A DNA stretch of 56,213 nt. Origin: Benthortus sp964440495 (GTDB taxonomy: Archaea > Thermoproteota > Nitrososphaeria_A > Caldarchaeales > Wolframiiraptoraceae). Numbering within the stretch: position 1 is the first letter of the stretch; the number at the start of each line of letters is the position of its first letter. The notes under the pieces are model-generated. The model was given only the letters and a program-made list of their open reading frames with translations, ran no database searches and was not told where the DNA came from. Shown in pieces: positions 40,304-47,721 of the stretch. Both the position numbers and the translations under genes were made by a program. Location: the NCBI GenBank assembly GCA_964440495.1, contig CAYTSD010000005.1, forward strand, positions 1 through 56,213, read 5' to 3'.

Positions 40304-41038
40304 ATGCTGCTTAAGGAGCTTAGGGAGAGGTGGTGGAGGAGGGTTAGGGAGAGAGGGCTTGAAGGTGAGAGGCTTAGAGTTAAGGCCAGGGTTCTCAGGC
40401 CTGAAGAGGCGATAGGGAAGCCTTCACGCAACGACTACCCGCTTCTGAAAGGGAAGGAGGTAATGATAGAGGCGTGTGTCAGGGACGGGGTAGGCCAAGC
40501 ATTCACAGACCAGCCCTCAAACTATTCCGGAACACTTGAAAGCCTCTACAATCTCCCACTAAACTCCAACAGAAACAGAGCACTACTCGTAGCAGGAATA
40601 AACGCAACCTACTCCCTCCTAGGCCTAGTAAAGGGAGTAAAACACTGCAGAGACGAGGGACCTGAGCTCTGCGCTGAACGCATGGCAAGGGTTCTCTTGG
40701 ACGAGGTTGGAGGGGATGTCCGCCTAGGGATGATAGGCCTCCAGCCAGCGATAGCGGATAGACTCTCAAAAGTCTTCAGATTCTTCAGGGTAACAGACAG
40801 GGATTCTGAGAATATTGGGAGAAGAATCGGCGAAGTAATAGTTGAATCCTCTGAGAGTAATCCAAGTGTAATTGAGTGGAGCGACGTTCTCCTCATAACC
40901 GGGACAACACTAGTAAATGGAACCATAGACTACTTCCTCAAATTTTCGGAAAACAAGAAGCTATACTTCTACGGTGTTACGATAGCATCTGCAGCGTATG
41001 AGTTCGGGCTTAGAAGGCTCTGCTTCGCCTCCACTTAG
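40304..41038 (+). CDS. DUF4213/DUF364 Rossmann-like protein
   Basis: A 244-residue protein. The N-terminal part has the DUF4213-type segment GVGQAFTDQPSNYSG and a long helix with conserved cysteines (GVKHCRDEGPELCAERMA); the C-terminal part is a DUF364 Rossmann-like domain with GMIGLQPAIADRLS, RVTDRD and SDVLLITGTTLVNGTID. The family is described as putative heavy-metal chelation, with related proteins near metal or cofactor genes; no activity can be assigned. ATG 40304 suits a nearly leaderless transcript. No functional link to neighbours is evident. Confidence 0.75.
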   Translation: MLLKELRERWWRRVRERGLEGERLRVKARVLRPEEAIGKPSRNDYPLLKGKEVMIEACVRDGVGQAFTDQPSNYSGTLESLYNLPLNSNRNRALLVAGINATYSLLGLVKGVKHCRDEGPELCAERMARVLLDEVGGDVRLGMIGLQPAIADRLSKVFRFFRVTDRDSENIGRRIGEVIVESSESNPSVIEWSDVLLITGTTLVNGTIDYFLKFSENKKLYFYGVTIASAAYEFGLRRLCFAST

Positions 41039-41093
41039 CATAATGAAACAACTTAATTTTTGCTCTGAAATATTATTTCTAGGCGGCGAGAGG

Positions 41094-41555
41094 TTGGGGA
41101 GGCTTCAGAAATCTAGTAAAGATAGGGTTCTAGCGGGTGTCTGTGGAGGTCTCGGCGAATACTTTGGGGTCGACTCAATCGTCTTCAGACTACTCTTCAT
41201 AGCTTTGGCAATAATCTATTTCCCAGCCTCAATCATAATCTATCTAATAGCCGCAGTGATTCTTCCCCAGTCGGATGAATCAAGTGTTAGAATAGATTTT
41301 CAGAGAATCAGGGATATCGGGCTTGGGATAGCTATGGGTGTTATAGGGTTCTGGATAATTATTGGAACACTCTCCTCAGGGTTCATGAACACCTTCAACT
41401 TCCCGGGATTCTTTAACGTTGTAGCCGTATTCATAACTCCTGTCGTCACGGTTGTGGGGTTCACGTTTTTCCTAGTCGGGTTATTCCTCGTCTGGAGAAG
41501 TCTTGGGAGACGTGAGTCGCCAAGATTTAAGAGTACGGCCGCATCATCTAGCTGA
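41094..41555 (+). CDS. PspC-domain membrane protein
   Basis: A 153-residue protein. Residues 1-60 are a PspC domain: GRLQKSSKDRVLAGVCGGL, then GEYFGVDSIVFRLLFI and a transmembrane helix (IIYLIAAVILPQ). Two further helices lie at about 77-95 and 107-130. In bacteria PspC senses membrane stress; here the role is unknown. TTG 41094 is chosen because it gives the exact family N-terminus and has GGCGAGAGG upstream; an ATG at 41043 would add 17 atypical residues lying over TATA-like sequence (CTTAATTTTT). The JAMM gene starts 6 nt after it. Confidence 0.78.
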   Translation: MGRLQKSSKDRVLAGVCGGLGEYFGVDSIVFRLLFIALAIIYFPASIIIYLIAAVILPQSDESSVRIDFQRIRDIGLGIAMGVIGFWIIIGTLSSGFMNTFNFPGFFNVVAVFITPVVTVVGFTFFLVGLFLVWRSLGRRESPRFKSTAASSS

Positions 41556-41561
41556 GTAGGG

Positions 41562-41948
41562 ATGGTGTTAAGGCGTGTCATTCTCCCGAGGAAGATTGCC
41601 TCGGCGCTGCTTGAGATGGCGGAGGACGCTTATCCCTATGAGATGCTTGTGTTGCTGAGGGGTAGGAAGAAGGGTGACGGGGTCATCGTGGAGGACCTGC
41701 TTCTAGCTCCTCTCTCAAAACATGGGGAGTCTTCGGTCTACTTCCGAATGGACTTAATGCCGATGGATTTCTCGATAGTTGGTTTAGCTCACTCTCATCC
41801 CTCAGGAGCTGGGAGACCCTCCCTCGAAGACCTCCACAACTTCATAGGCAGAGTTATGCTTATACTGACCCCGCCTTTCAGAGGGTTACGGGATATTCAC
41901 GCCTTCAACGGTGACGGTGAGGAGCTTAGGGTTGAGGAAGCTGACTAG
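41562..41948 (+). CDS. JAMM/MPN+ metalloprotease-like protein
   Basis: A 128-residue single-domain protein with the JAMM zinc motif: an upstream Glu (YEMLVLLRG, Glu in the first helix) and GLAHSHPSGAGRPSLEDLHNF, i.e. His-x-His-Pro with Ser and Asp spaced normally. Such enzymes cleave isopeptide or peptide bonds next to ubiquitin-like SAMP proteins or release sulfur carriers; no SAMP or E1-like gene is visible nearby. ATG 41562. The end overlaps the convergent tpiA stop by 4 nt. Confidence 0.87.
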   Translation: MVLRRVILPRKIASALLEMAEDAYPYEMLVLLRGRKKGDGVIVEDLLLAPLSKHGESSVYFRMDLMPMDFSIVGLAHSHPSGAGRPSLEDLHNFIGRVMLILTPPFRGLRDIHAFNGDGEELRVEEAD

Positions 41949-42652
41949 GCTTTCCCAAGCCTCTCCCATGCCTTCAGAGCCTGCTCAGCCATGTCTATGA
42001 GAACCTTCTCCGGGTCGGATGCCTTAACGTAAGCGCTCGCCAGAAGCACTCCCTCGGTTCCAAGCTCTATCGCCTTAGCTACGTCGTCTCCAGTTGAGAT
42101 TCCTGCGCCGCATAGAACGTGAACCTCGGGGCTAATCTTCTTGACGGCTTCAACGGCGTTCACCACGACCTCGGGCTTAGCCTTCGAGACAGGTATACCT
42201 GTCCCAATAAGCTCGGGAGGCTCGATCGCCAGAATCTCGGGGCTAAGGGCTGCGCCAGCCCTCGTGGTCTCAACGGTGTCGGTGCAGAGTAGAGCCTTCA
42301 AACCATTCACTCTAAGCCTCTCCAAAACCATCCCTATATCAGCGAGCCTGAGCCTCCTCTCCGAGTGGTTCACGATGGAGCCAACCGCGCCCGCAGCCTT
42401 GACATCCTCGGCGAGTATCGAGCCTGTATGGCTTCCAGGCGTGTAGGGGTCGACGTGCTGGGCGAATACCGGTATCTCAACCGCCTCCACCACATCCTTG
42501 AGATCCACTATTGGGGGTGCAACCATAACCGATACACCGTATTTTCGTGAGACCTTCTCAGCTATCTTAGAGAGTTTTACAGCTTTTTCTCCGATGGCTT
42601 GGCTATAGGTCTTGAAGTTTAGAGCTATCAGAGGGAAACCTACTTCAGCCAT
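41945..42652 (-). CDS. tpiA: Triosephosphate isomerase, archaeal type
   Basis: Interconverts DHAP and glyceraldehyde 3-phosphate. At 235 residues it is the short archaeal form. LIALNFKTY (Asn and catalytic Lys near the N-terminus), FAQHVDPYTPG, VNHSERR with the catalytic His, AIEPPELIGTG with the catalytic Glu, and the phosphate-binding CGAGISTGDD and EGVLLASAYVKA are all present. Lies next to an eIF2B-like gene on the same strand (31 nt). Confidence 0.96.
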   Translation of the reverse strand: MAEVGFPLIALNFKTYSQAIGEKAVKLSKIAEKVSRKYGVSVMVAPPIVDLKDVVEAVEIPVFAQHVDPYTPGSHTGSILAEDVKAAGAVGSIVNHSERRLRLADIGMVLERLRVNGLKALLCTDTVETTRAGAALSPEILAIEPPELIGTGIPVSKAKPEVVVNAVEAVKKISPEVHVLCGAGISTGDDVAKAIELGTEGVLLASAYVKASDPEKVLIDMAEQALKAWERLGKA

Positions 42653-42683
42653 GTCTCCGGAGGCATTCAGCCATCCAATAAGG

Positions 42684-43550
42684 TTATCTTGAAGAGAAGG
42701 TTTCCCAGACCTCCCTCAACCTGCTTCTCAGCTCCCTAAGCCTCATAACCCCTGCCTCGGTCACATACCTCGACACAAGCTTGCCTGGAGTCTGCTCAAA
42801 GTAGGGGTTGTGGGCTCTTAGGGGCGCCTCACCGCTGTAAACCTCCTTCGGAGGATGCTCCTCCACCTCGAATCCGTGGACAGCCGCCTTCCAGAGGTCT
42901 GTGAAGACGTAGAGGGGTGTCCCAGCCTCGGCGGCCGCCAGCGCAATCATCTTCGTCCCGACCTTGTTTAGGAAGGAGCCGTCTTGGAGGAGGGCGTCGC
43001 ATCCAACTACAACCGCCTCAACGTCTCTCATCACATAAGCTGCGGCCGCGTCAACTATCAAGGTAACCCTGAGACCCTTGCTGGCCAGTCTTTCAGCGAG
43101 CTTAACCCCCTCAAGCCCAGGCCTCGACTCGGTTACTGTCACCTCGATATCTGGGCTCTCTTCGAGGACGGCGGCCACGGTTGAGCTGTAGCTATGGGTT
43201 AGAATGCTTCCATAGTTTGAGAGGAAGCTGACTCCGTTGCTGACCACTGTGCGCAGGCTTTCCTGATACTCTTTCACAACCCTCCTCACGACGCGTTCCA
43301 AGGCATCCTTAACCTCTGCTCCAGCCGAGACCTCTGCCTCAGTCTCTAAGGCGATTGCCACAGCTATATTCGCTATCGAGGGCATGCTTGGCCTAACCTT
43401 GGTTAGGAGGCGGGCGAGTCTCTTAACAGCCCTAAGCCTAACCCGGCCTTCAGTAAGTTTTAGGAAGAGTGTCGCAGCCTTTATCGTGAGTTGCGAGGCG
43501 CCGCTAACCCTATCCTCGGCGATCTCCTTCAAAAGCTCCTCAAGGCTCAA
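42684..43550 (-). CDS. eIF2B/MtnA/ribose-1,5-bisphosphate isomerase-family protein
   Basis: A 288-residue protein with an N-terminal helical domain (1-~110) and a Rossmann-like C-terminal domain containing ILTHSYSSTV, TESRPGLEG, VVGCDALLQDGSFLNKVGT and VFTDLWKA. These are shared by archaeal translation initiation factor aIF2B-type proteins, methylthioribose-1-phosphate isomerase and R15P isomerase. The GCDAxxxDG...NKxGT motif is common to all; no RuBisCO or AMP phosphorylase gene is visible that would favour R15P isomerase. Superfamily certain, function not. Confidence 0.82.
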   Translation of the reverse strand: MSLEELLKEIAEDRVSGASQLTIKAATLFLKLTEGRVRLRAVKRLARLLTKVRPSMPSIANIAVAIALETEAEVSAGAEVKDALERVVRRVVKEYQESLRTVVSNGVSFLSNYGSILTHSYSSTVAAVLEESPDIEVTVTESRPGLEGVKLAERLASKGLRVTLIVDAAAAYVMRDVEAVVVGCDALLQDGSFLNKVGTKMIALAAAEAGTPLYVFTDLWKAAVHGFEVEEHPPKEVYSGEAPLRAHNPYFEQTPGKLVSRYVTEAGVMRLRELRSRLREVWETFSSR

Positions 43551-43626
43551 GTCCTAGAATCCATGTAGGGAGACATTATTAAGGCTATTAGCTCGGTTTG
43601 GATGAGAAGATTCCTAGAGAATGATT

Positions 43627-45039
43627 TCAGGAAAAGTTTCTACGTGTAACCTGCACTATTCTAACCATGTGGAGAGGCTCCTCCCTCATTCCATAGGTCA
43701 AGACTATTATTGCTCCCTCTTCAACCTCTCTAAGCGATGAAACCTTTTCCTGAAGCTCTTCAAGCCCTCTGTTATAGTCTTCGGCTTCAACCTTCAACGG
43801 CTCTATCCCATAAACTATGGAGAGTTTCCTCAGAACCTTCTTCGACGGCGAGCCAGCATATATCCTGCCGCTAGGCCTACATCTCGCAATCCTCAGAGCC
43901 GTTCTCCCGCTAATCGTGTAAACCGCTATCACAGCGTTTAGAGACTCAGCCAGCGAAACTATTCCAGAAGCAAATCTATCGCTTATTCTAGCGTCTTTAG
44001 GCAGCGTTATCTTCGGTGGAGGAGTTGAGGGCTCGTAGGTCTCCAGTATCCTCCTAAGCCACCTAACCGTCTCAACGGGATATTTCCCGATAGCCGTCTC
44101 ACCTGTAAGCATCAGGACATCCACGCCCTCCCTCACAGCTGTAACCACATCAACTATCTCACTTCTAGTTGGAACAGGGTTCTCTATCATAGATCCTAGA
44201 ATCTGTGTAGCCACTATGACGGGTTTCCCACGCTTAATGCTCTCCGTGACAATCTTCTCCTGAAGCCTCGGAACCTCTTGGAGGGGAAAATGCATCCCAA
44301 GGTCTCCACGTGCAACCAAGACCAAGTCAGCTACCTCTATTATCTTCTCCAGGCTTCTAAGCGCCGAAGGGGTCTCAATCTTCGCTATTATCCCGGTTTC
44401 TTCTGCCCCGAGTGAGACAAGCATCCCCTTAAGCATCAATACGTCTTCATCTCCTCTAACGTAGCTTAATCCTATGTAGTCGAAGTTGTTTTCAGCCGCG
44501 AATCTTACGGCTGCTACGTCACGTTCAGAGATCGGTGGGAGTCCGAGGTCTCTTCCCTGGATTACGAGGGTCTTCCTAGAGGTTATCAAGGCGTCTGTAA
44601 GCGACTTCAAGGCGACTCTATCTCCCCCCACATCCTCAACCCTGAAGACAACTCTCCCATCATCCATCAACAATATGTGGCCTCGTTTAAGCAGCTTCAC
44701 AACACGTTTATTCGGTATCGGGATAATCTTTTCCTCGCTGGCCGAGGCTTCCTCCGCTGTGAGATAAACCCTCTCTCCGCGTCTAAGCCTCAAAGGCTCC
44801 CTGAGAATTCCGAGCCTGATAGATGGGCCTGAGAGGTCTCCTATAAGCGCTATATGTTTCCCCATCTCTTCCTCGATTTTCCTCATCATCCTTACACGGG
44901 AAGACCATTCCTTCTCGCTTCCATGACTAAAGTTTAGTCTGAAAACCGATACACCTTCCTCGACAAGCCTCCTAACAGTCTCCTCCGAGTCGCAGGAAGG
45001 CCCCAGCGTCGCCGCAATCTTGGTTCTAAGCTTCATCAC
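43627..45039 (-). CDS. pyk: Pyruvate kinase
   Basis: Transfers phosphate from PEP to ADP, ending glycolysis. 470 residues with normal A, B and C domains: RTKIAATLGPSC at the N-terminus, FRLNFSHG, the B-domain insert at ~70-165, MVARGDLGM-like VLVARGDLGMHF, IVATQILGSMIENPVPTR and MLTGETAIGKYP. The C-terminal domain is complete (TISGRTALRIARCRP). ATG at 45039. The upstream spacer to the divergent CBS gene is 89 bp. Confidence 0.95.
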   Translation of the reverse strand: MMKLRTKIAATLGPSCDSEETVRRLVEEGVSVFRLNFSHGSEKEWSSRVRMMRKIEEEMGKHIALIGDLSGPSIRLGILREPLRLRRGERVYLTAEEASASEEKIIPIPNKRVVKLLKRGHILLMDDGRVVFRVEDVGGDRVALKSLTDALITSRKTLVIQGRDLGLPPISERDVAAVRFAAENNFDYIGLSYVRGDEDVLMLKGMLVSLGAEETGIIAKIETPSALRSLEKIIEVADLVLVARGDLGMHFPLQEVPRLQEKIVTESIKRGKPVIVATQILGSMIENPVPTRSEIVDVVTAVREGVDVLMLTGETAIGKYPVETVRWLRRILETYEPSTPPPKITLPKDARISDRFASGIVSLAESLNAVIAVYTISGRTALRIARCRPSGRIYAGSPSKKVLRKLSIVYGIEPLKVEAEDYNRGLEELQEKVSSLREVEEGAIIVLTYGMREEPLHMVRIVQVTRRNFS

Positions 45040-45100
45040 ACCACATCCACGTTAACCGTCATGTTAAGTCTTTCTAACTCCGCGCTACCCTCATATTGGA

Positions 45101-45106
45101 TTTATA
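45101..45106 (+). promoter_or_regulatory. TATA box of the CBS/zinc-finger gene
   Basis: TTTATA centred near 45104 is 25 nt before GTG 45129, indicating a leaderless start there and excluding the upstream TTG 45096. Confidence 0.5.
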
Positions 45107-45128
45107 CTTGTTTTCTAGGGGGCTCTGT

Positions 45129-45668
45129 GTGGGGGAGATACTTGACGAACCTGTGAGAAAATATGTGATAAGAGATATTGTTAAGCTGAGGGAAGACGCC
45201 TCTGTGAGAGATGCCGCTGAAGCTATGAAGGAGAGAAGCGTTGAGAGTATAATAATCGTGGATGATGAGGGAGACCCTGTCGGAATAATAACTGAGAGGG
45301 ATATATTGTATAGGGTTGTGGCGGAGGGTAGAGACCCGTCCTCGACGAGGCTCAAGGATGTTGCTTCCAAGCCTCTTGTAACCGTGAAGCCTGAGCTAAC
45401 GGTTGGAGAAGCAATCGCCCTCATGATTAGGAAGAATATACGGAGAGTTCCAGTTATCGAGGGGGGTAGGCTGATAGGAGTAGTTGTGATGAGGGAGGTT
45501 ATAGGAGACCTCGTGAAGAAGGCGACGCCTCTCCCAGACGTCGAGGTTCCCGAGGGAGTAAGATGCCCCTTCTGCGGCTCAATATTCAGGACACGTGAAG
45601 AGCTTTCAAAGCATATTGATAGAGTGCATATTGGAGGCGGGGTGCTGGAGGGCGCGGCCAAGCATTGA
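45129..45668 (+). CDS. CBS-pair protein with C-terminal C2H2 zinc finger
   Basis: About 179 residues: two CBS motifs (roughly residues 10-65 with SIIIVDDEGDPVGIITERDIL, and 75-130 with RRVPVIEGGRLIGVVVMREV) forming an adenosine-nucleotide-sensing Bateman module, then a linker and a single zinc finger CPFCGSIFRTREELSKHIDRVH near residues 147-168. A ligand sensor joined to a nucleic-acid or protein-binding finger suggests a regulator. Its stop overlaps the PfkB kinase start (TTGA), so it may control or serve that enzyme. GTG 45129 is set by promoter spacing. Confidence 0.85.
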   Translation: MGEILDEPVRKYVIRDIVKLREDASVRDAAEAMKERSVESIIIVDDEGDPVGIITERDILYRVVAEGRDPSSTRLKDVASKPLVTVKPELTVGEAIALMIRKNIRRVPVIEGGRLIGVVVMREVIGDLVKKATPLPDVEVPEGVRCPFCGSIFRTREELSKHIDRVHIGGGVLEGAAKH

Positions 45669-46549
45669 TAGTCGTGGGTCATCTGACGATAGATGAGATA
45701 GAGGTTCCAGGGCGGGGAGTCCGTGTAGCTATGGGTGGAGCCGCATGCTACGCCTCTCTAGGGGCAAGACTCACAGGCATAGACGTAAAGATACTCTCAA
45801 AGATAGGTGGAGACTTCCCGGGAAACTATCTCGAGCTCCTCAGAAAAGCCGGCATAAACCTAGACCAAGTCGAGAAGGTAAACAACTCGAAGACAACGAG
45901 GTTCAGGCTGACCTACATAGATGAAGAGAGAACCCTGAGAATCCTCGCACGTGCACCGGAAATCAAGCTCAAAGACCTAGGCAGCAGGCCGGCCTATCTG
46001 GGGCCGGTGGCTTGGGAGATTAGCTTGGAAGATGTTAAAACAGTTGCTGAGAAGGGGGGCGTGGTCGCATTAGACCCGCAGGGGGTTTTAAGGCAGGCGG
46101 ATGTTGACGGAGTGATAAGGCTTAAGCGCATTGACCCTATGCTCCTTCGGGGAGTGAATGTTCTCAGACTCGCATCCAAGGAGGCTGAAATCCTAACCGG
46201 TTTAAGCAACCCCCTCAAAGCAGCTGGAAAGCTTCTCGAGGTCGGCGTGGAGACGGTTCTTCTAAGTATGGGGTCGAAGGGTGTGCTGGCCGCCTCTTCT
46301 GCCGGATTCTTTAGGGTTCCGGCCTATCCTGTAGAGGCTGTCGACCCTACGGGTGCTGGAGACGTGCTTGGAGGATGCTTCTTCGCAGAGTATCTCCGCT
46401 CAGGGGAGCTTGAGTGGTCGGCCTCCCTGGCCTCGGCAGCGGCCTCACTCGCTGTAGAGGCTCCGGGGCCAGAGCACCTAGTCTCGGTCTCTGGCAGAGA
46501 GCTTAGGAGACGGGCTGAAACCCTGTTGGAGCAGGTGGAGAGGCTCTAA
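45665..46549 (+). CDS. PfkB-family carbohydrate kinase
   Basis: A 294-residue ribokinase-fold sugar or nucleoside kinase. The N-terminal MGGAACYASLGARLTG (substrate-side glycines), KIGGDFPGNY, and the C-terminal DPTGAGDVLGGCFFAEYL with the catalytic Asp and anion hole are clear. Substrate is unknown: the short lid (residues ~85-100) and lack of extra domains allow ribose, nucleoside or another small polyol. TTG 45665 overlaps the stop of the CBS gene, so the two are translationally coupled. Overlaps a small convergent ORF by 4 nt. Confidence 0.88.
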   Translation: MIVVGHLTIDEIEVPGRGVRVAMGGAACYASLGARLTGIDVKILSKIGGDFPGNYLELLRKAGINLDQVEKVNNSKTTRFRLTYIDEERTLRILARAPEIKLKDLGSRPAYLGPVAWEISLEDVKTVAEKGGVVALDPQGVLRQADVDGVIRLKRIDPMLLRGVNVLRLASKEAEILTGLSNPLKAAGKLLEVGVETVLLSMGSKGVLAASSAGFFRVPAYPVEAVDPTGAGDVLGGCFFAEYLRSGELEWSASLASAAASLAVEAPGPEHLVSVSGRELRRRAETLLEQVERL

Positions 46550-46728
46550 TCCACCTTTATCCCATGCTTCCTCAAAGCCTCCTTAATCTTCGCAATCTCC
46601 GCCTTCAGGTACTGTATCTCCTTGACGAGTAGCTCTATGTCGGATGGCATTATAGGGCTGGGTCGGGGATGAGTTAGCCCGAATCGTTTCCTCGCTAAGT
46701 CTTCAGGTAAACCCAAAAACTCTTTCAC
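46546..46728 (-). CDS. Small coiled-coil protein, unknown
   Basis: A 60-residue ORF (GTG 46728). The N-terminal part (FLGLPEDLARKRFGLTHPRP) is followed by an amphipathic helix SDIELLVKEIQYLKAEIAKIKEALRKHG with heptad-like spacing, typical of short oligomerising proteins. No family recognised. GGTGA overlaps the start codon and a fully open frame fills the space between convergent pfkB and menA-like genes. Moderate support as a gene. Confidence 0.5.
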   Translation of the reverse strand: MKEFLGLPEDLARKRFGLTHPRPSPIMPSDIELLVKEIQYLKAEIAKIKEALRKHGIKVD

Positions 46729-46768
46729 CGACTATAGGGTTCAAGCCACCTCTATAATCCTTTCCCTC

Positions 46769-47659
46769 CTATAGTGGCAGCAGTATCTGCATTCCCTCAC
46801 CTAGGATTAGTAGGGTTCCGAAGATTAGGGTGAGCTGAGCCGTGATTGGGTCGGCTGCGGCTGGAACCTTCCTCTCGAAGAGCTTCACTATGGACGCTGC
46901 TTTAGGCGTTGTTAGGAGGATTAGGAGGCTCCACGGGGCCAGCACTCGGAACACTATGAGAAGTATTGAGACTATGTAGGCTGAGGCTATGAAGCCCTTA
47001 TAGAGTTTAAGACCCTTCTCCAACCCTAAGAGAACGGCGAGGGTCCTTAACCCGACTTCACCGTCATAGCGCATATCCCTGAGATTGTTTGCGAAGAGGA
47101 CCGCTGCGACGAGGACGCCGAGGGGCAGAGAGGCTAGAACAGCTCTAAAACTCAGCACACCTGACAGGACATAATGGGTTCCAGCAACCATCAGCGGCCC
47201 CCACACCATGAAGACCGCGGCCTCACCGAGGGGGTAGTGCTTGAACTTCAAGGGGTCTGAGGTATAGAATATGCTTAGGACTAGGCCTGCGAGTGTCAGC
47301 GCCATAATTATCCAGCCTCTTAGAAGGGTTAGGTAACCTGCCACCGAGAGAACCAGTATGTAGAGCGCTGTAACAGCCCTCTTGAAGGAGCCTAGGGTGA
47401 ACTCTCCAGTAAGTATTGGATGCTTTCGGTAGAGCGCTGTAGGCGACTCAGGCTTATCGACCCCATGCTTGATGTCATAGTAGTCGTTGAGGAGATTCGT
47501 TGAGGCGTGGAAGAGGATTAGGCCTCCGAGGGTCAGGAGATAGAGGATTGGGTCGAAGAACCCTTCCTGCGCCGCCAAGACCGCTCCAAGGCTCGCAGAG
47601 GCCGCCGTCATGGGGAACGACCAGGGACGTGCCGCGAGAACCCACTCCCTAACCCTCAT
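46769..47659 (-). CDS. menA: UbiA-family prenyltransferase, MenA-like
   Basis: A 296-residue membrane prenyltransferase with about nine helices. The first Asp-rich motif is NLLNDYYDIKHGVD and the second is NNLRDMRYDGEVGLRTLAVLLG; the latter NNxRD...D form is the mark of 1,4-dihydroxy-2-naphthoate polyprenyltransferase rather than digeranylgeranylglyceryl phosphate synthase. It should attach the isoprenoid tail in menaquinone-type quinone synthesis. No other men genes are in the window. ATG 47659. Confidence 0.85.
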   Translation of the reverse strand: MRVREWVLAARPWSFPMTAASASLGAVLAAQEGFFDPILYLLTLGGLILFHASTNLLNDYYDIKHGVDKPESPTALYRKHPILTGEFTLGSFKRAVTALYILVLSVAGYLTLLRGWIIMALTLAGLVLSIFYTSDPLKFKHYPLGEAAVFMVWGPLMVAGTHYVLSGVLSFRAVLASLPLGVLVAAVLFANNLRDMRYDGEVGLRTLAVLLGLEKGLKLYKGFIASAYIVSILLIVFRVLAPWSLLILLTTPKAASIVKLFERKVPAAADPITAQLTLIFGTLLILGEGMQILLPL

Positions 47660-47721
47660 GGCGCAAGATAGCTTCCAGCGCCGTTTATAGAGGTTAGTAT
47701 TTTAGTGTGGATGGAGGTGTA

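Noticed and set aside
42684..43550. A firm call of ribose-1,5-bisphosphate isomerase and thus an AMP-RuBisCO pathway.
   Set aside because: The motifs are shared with aIF2B-type proteins and no RuBisCO or AMP phosphorylase is present.
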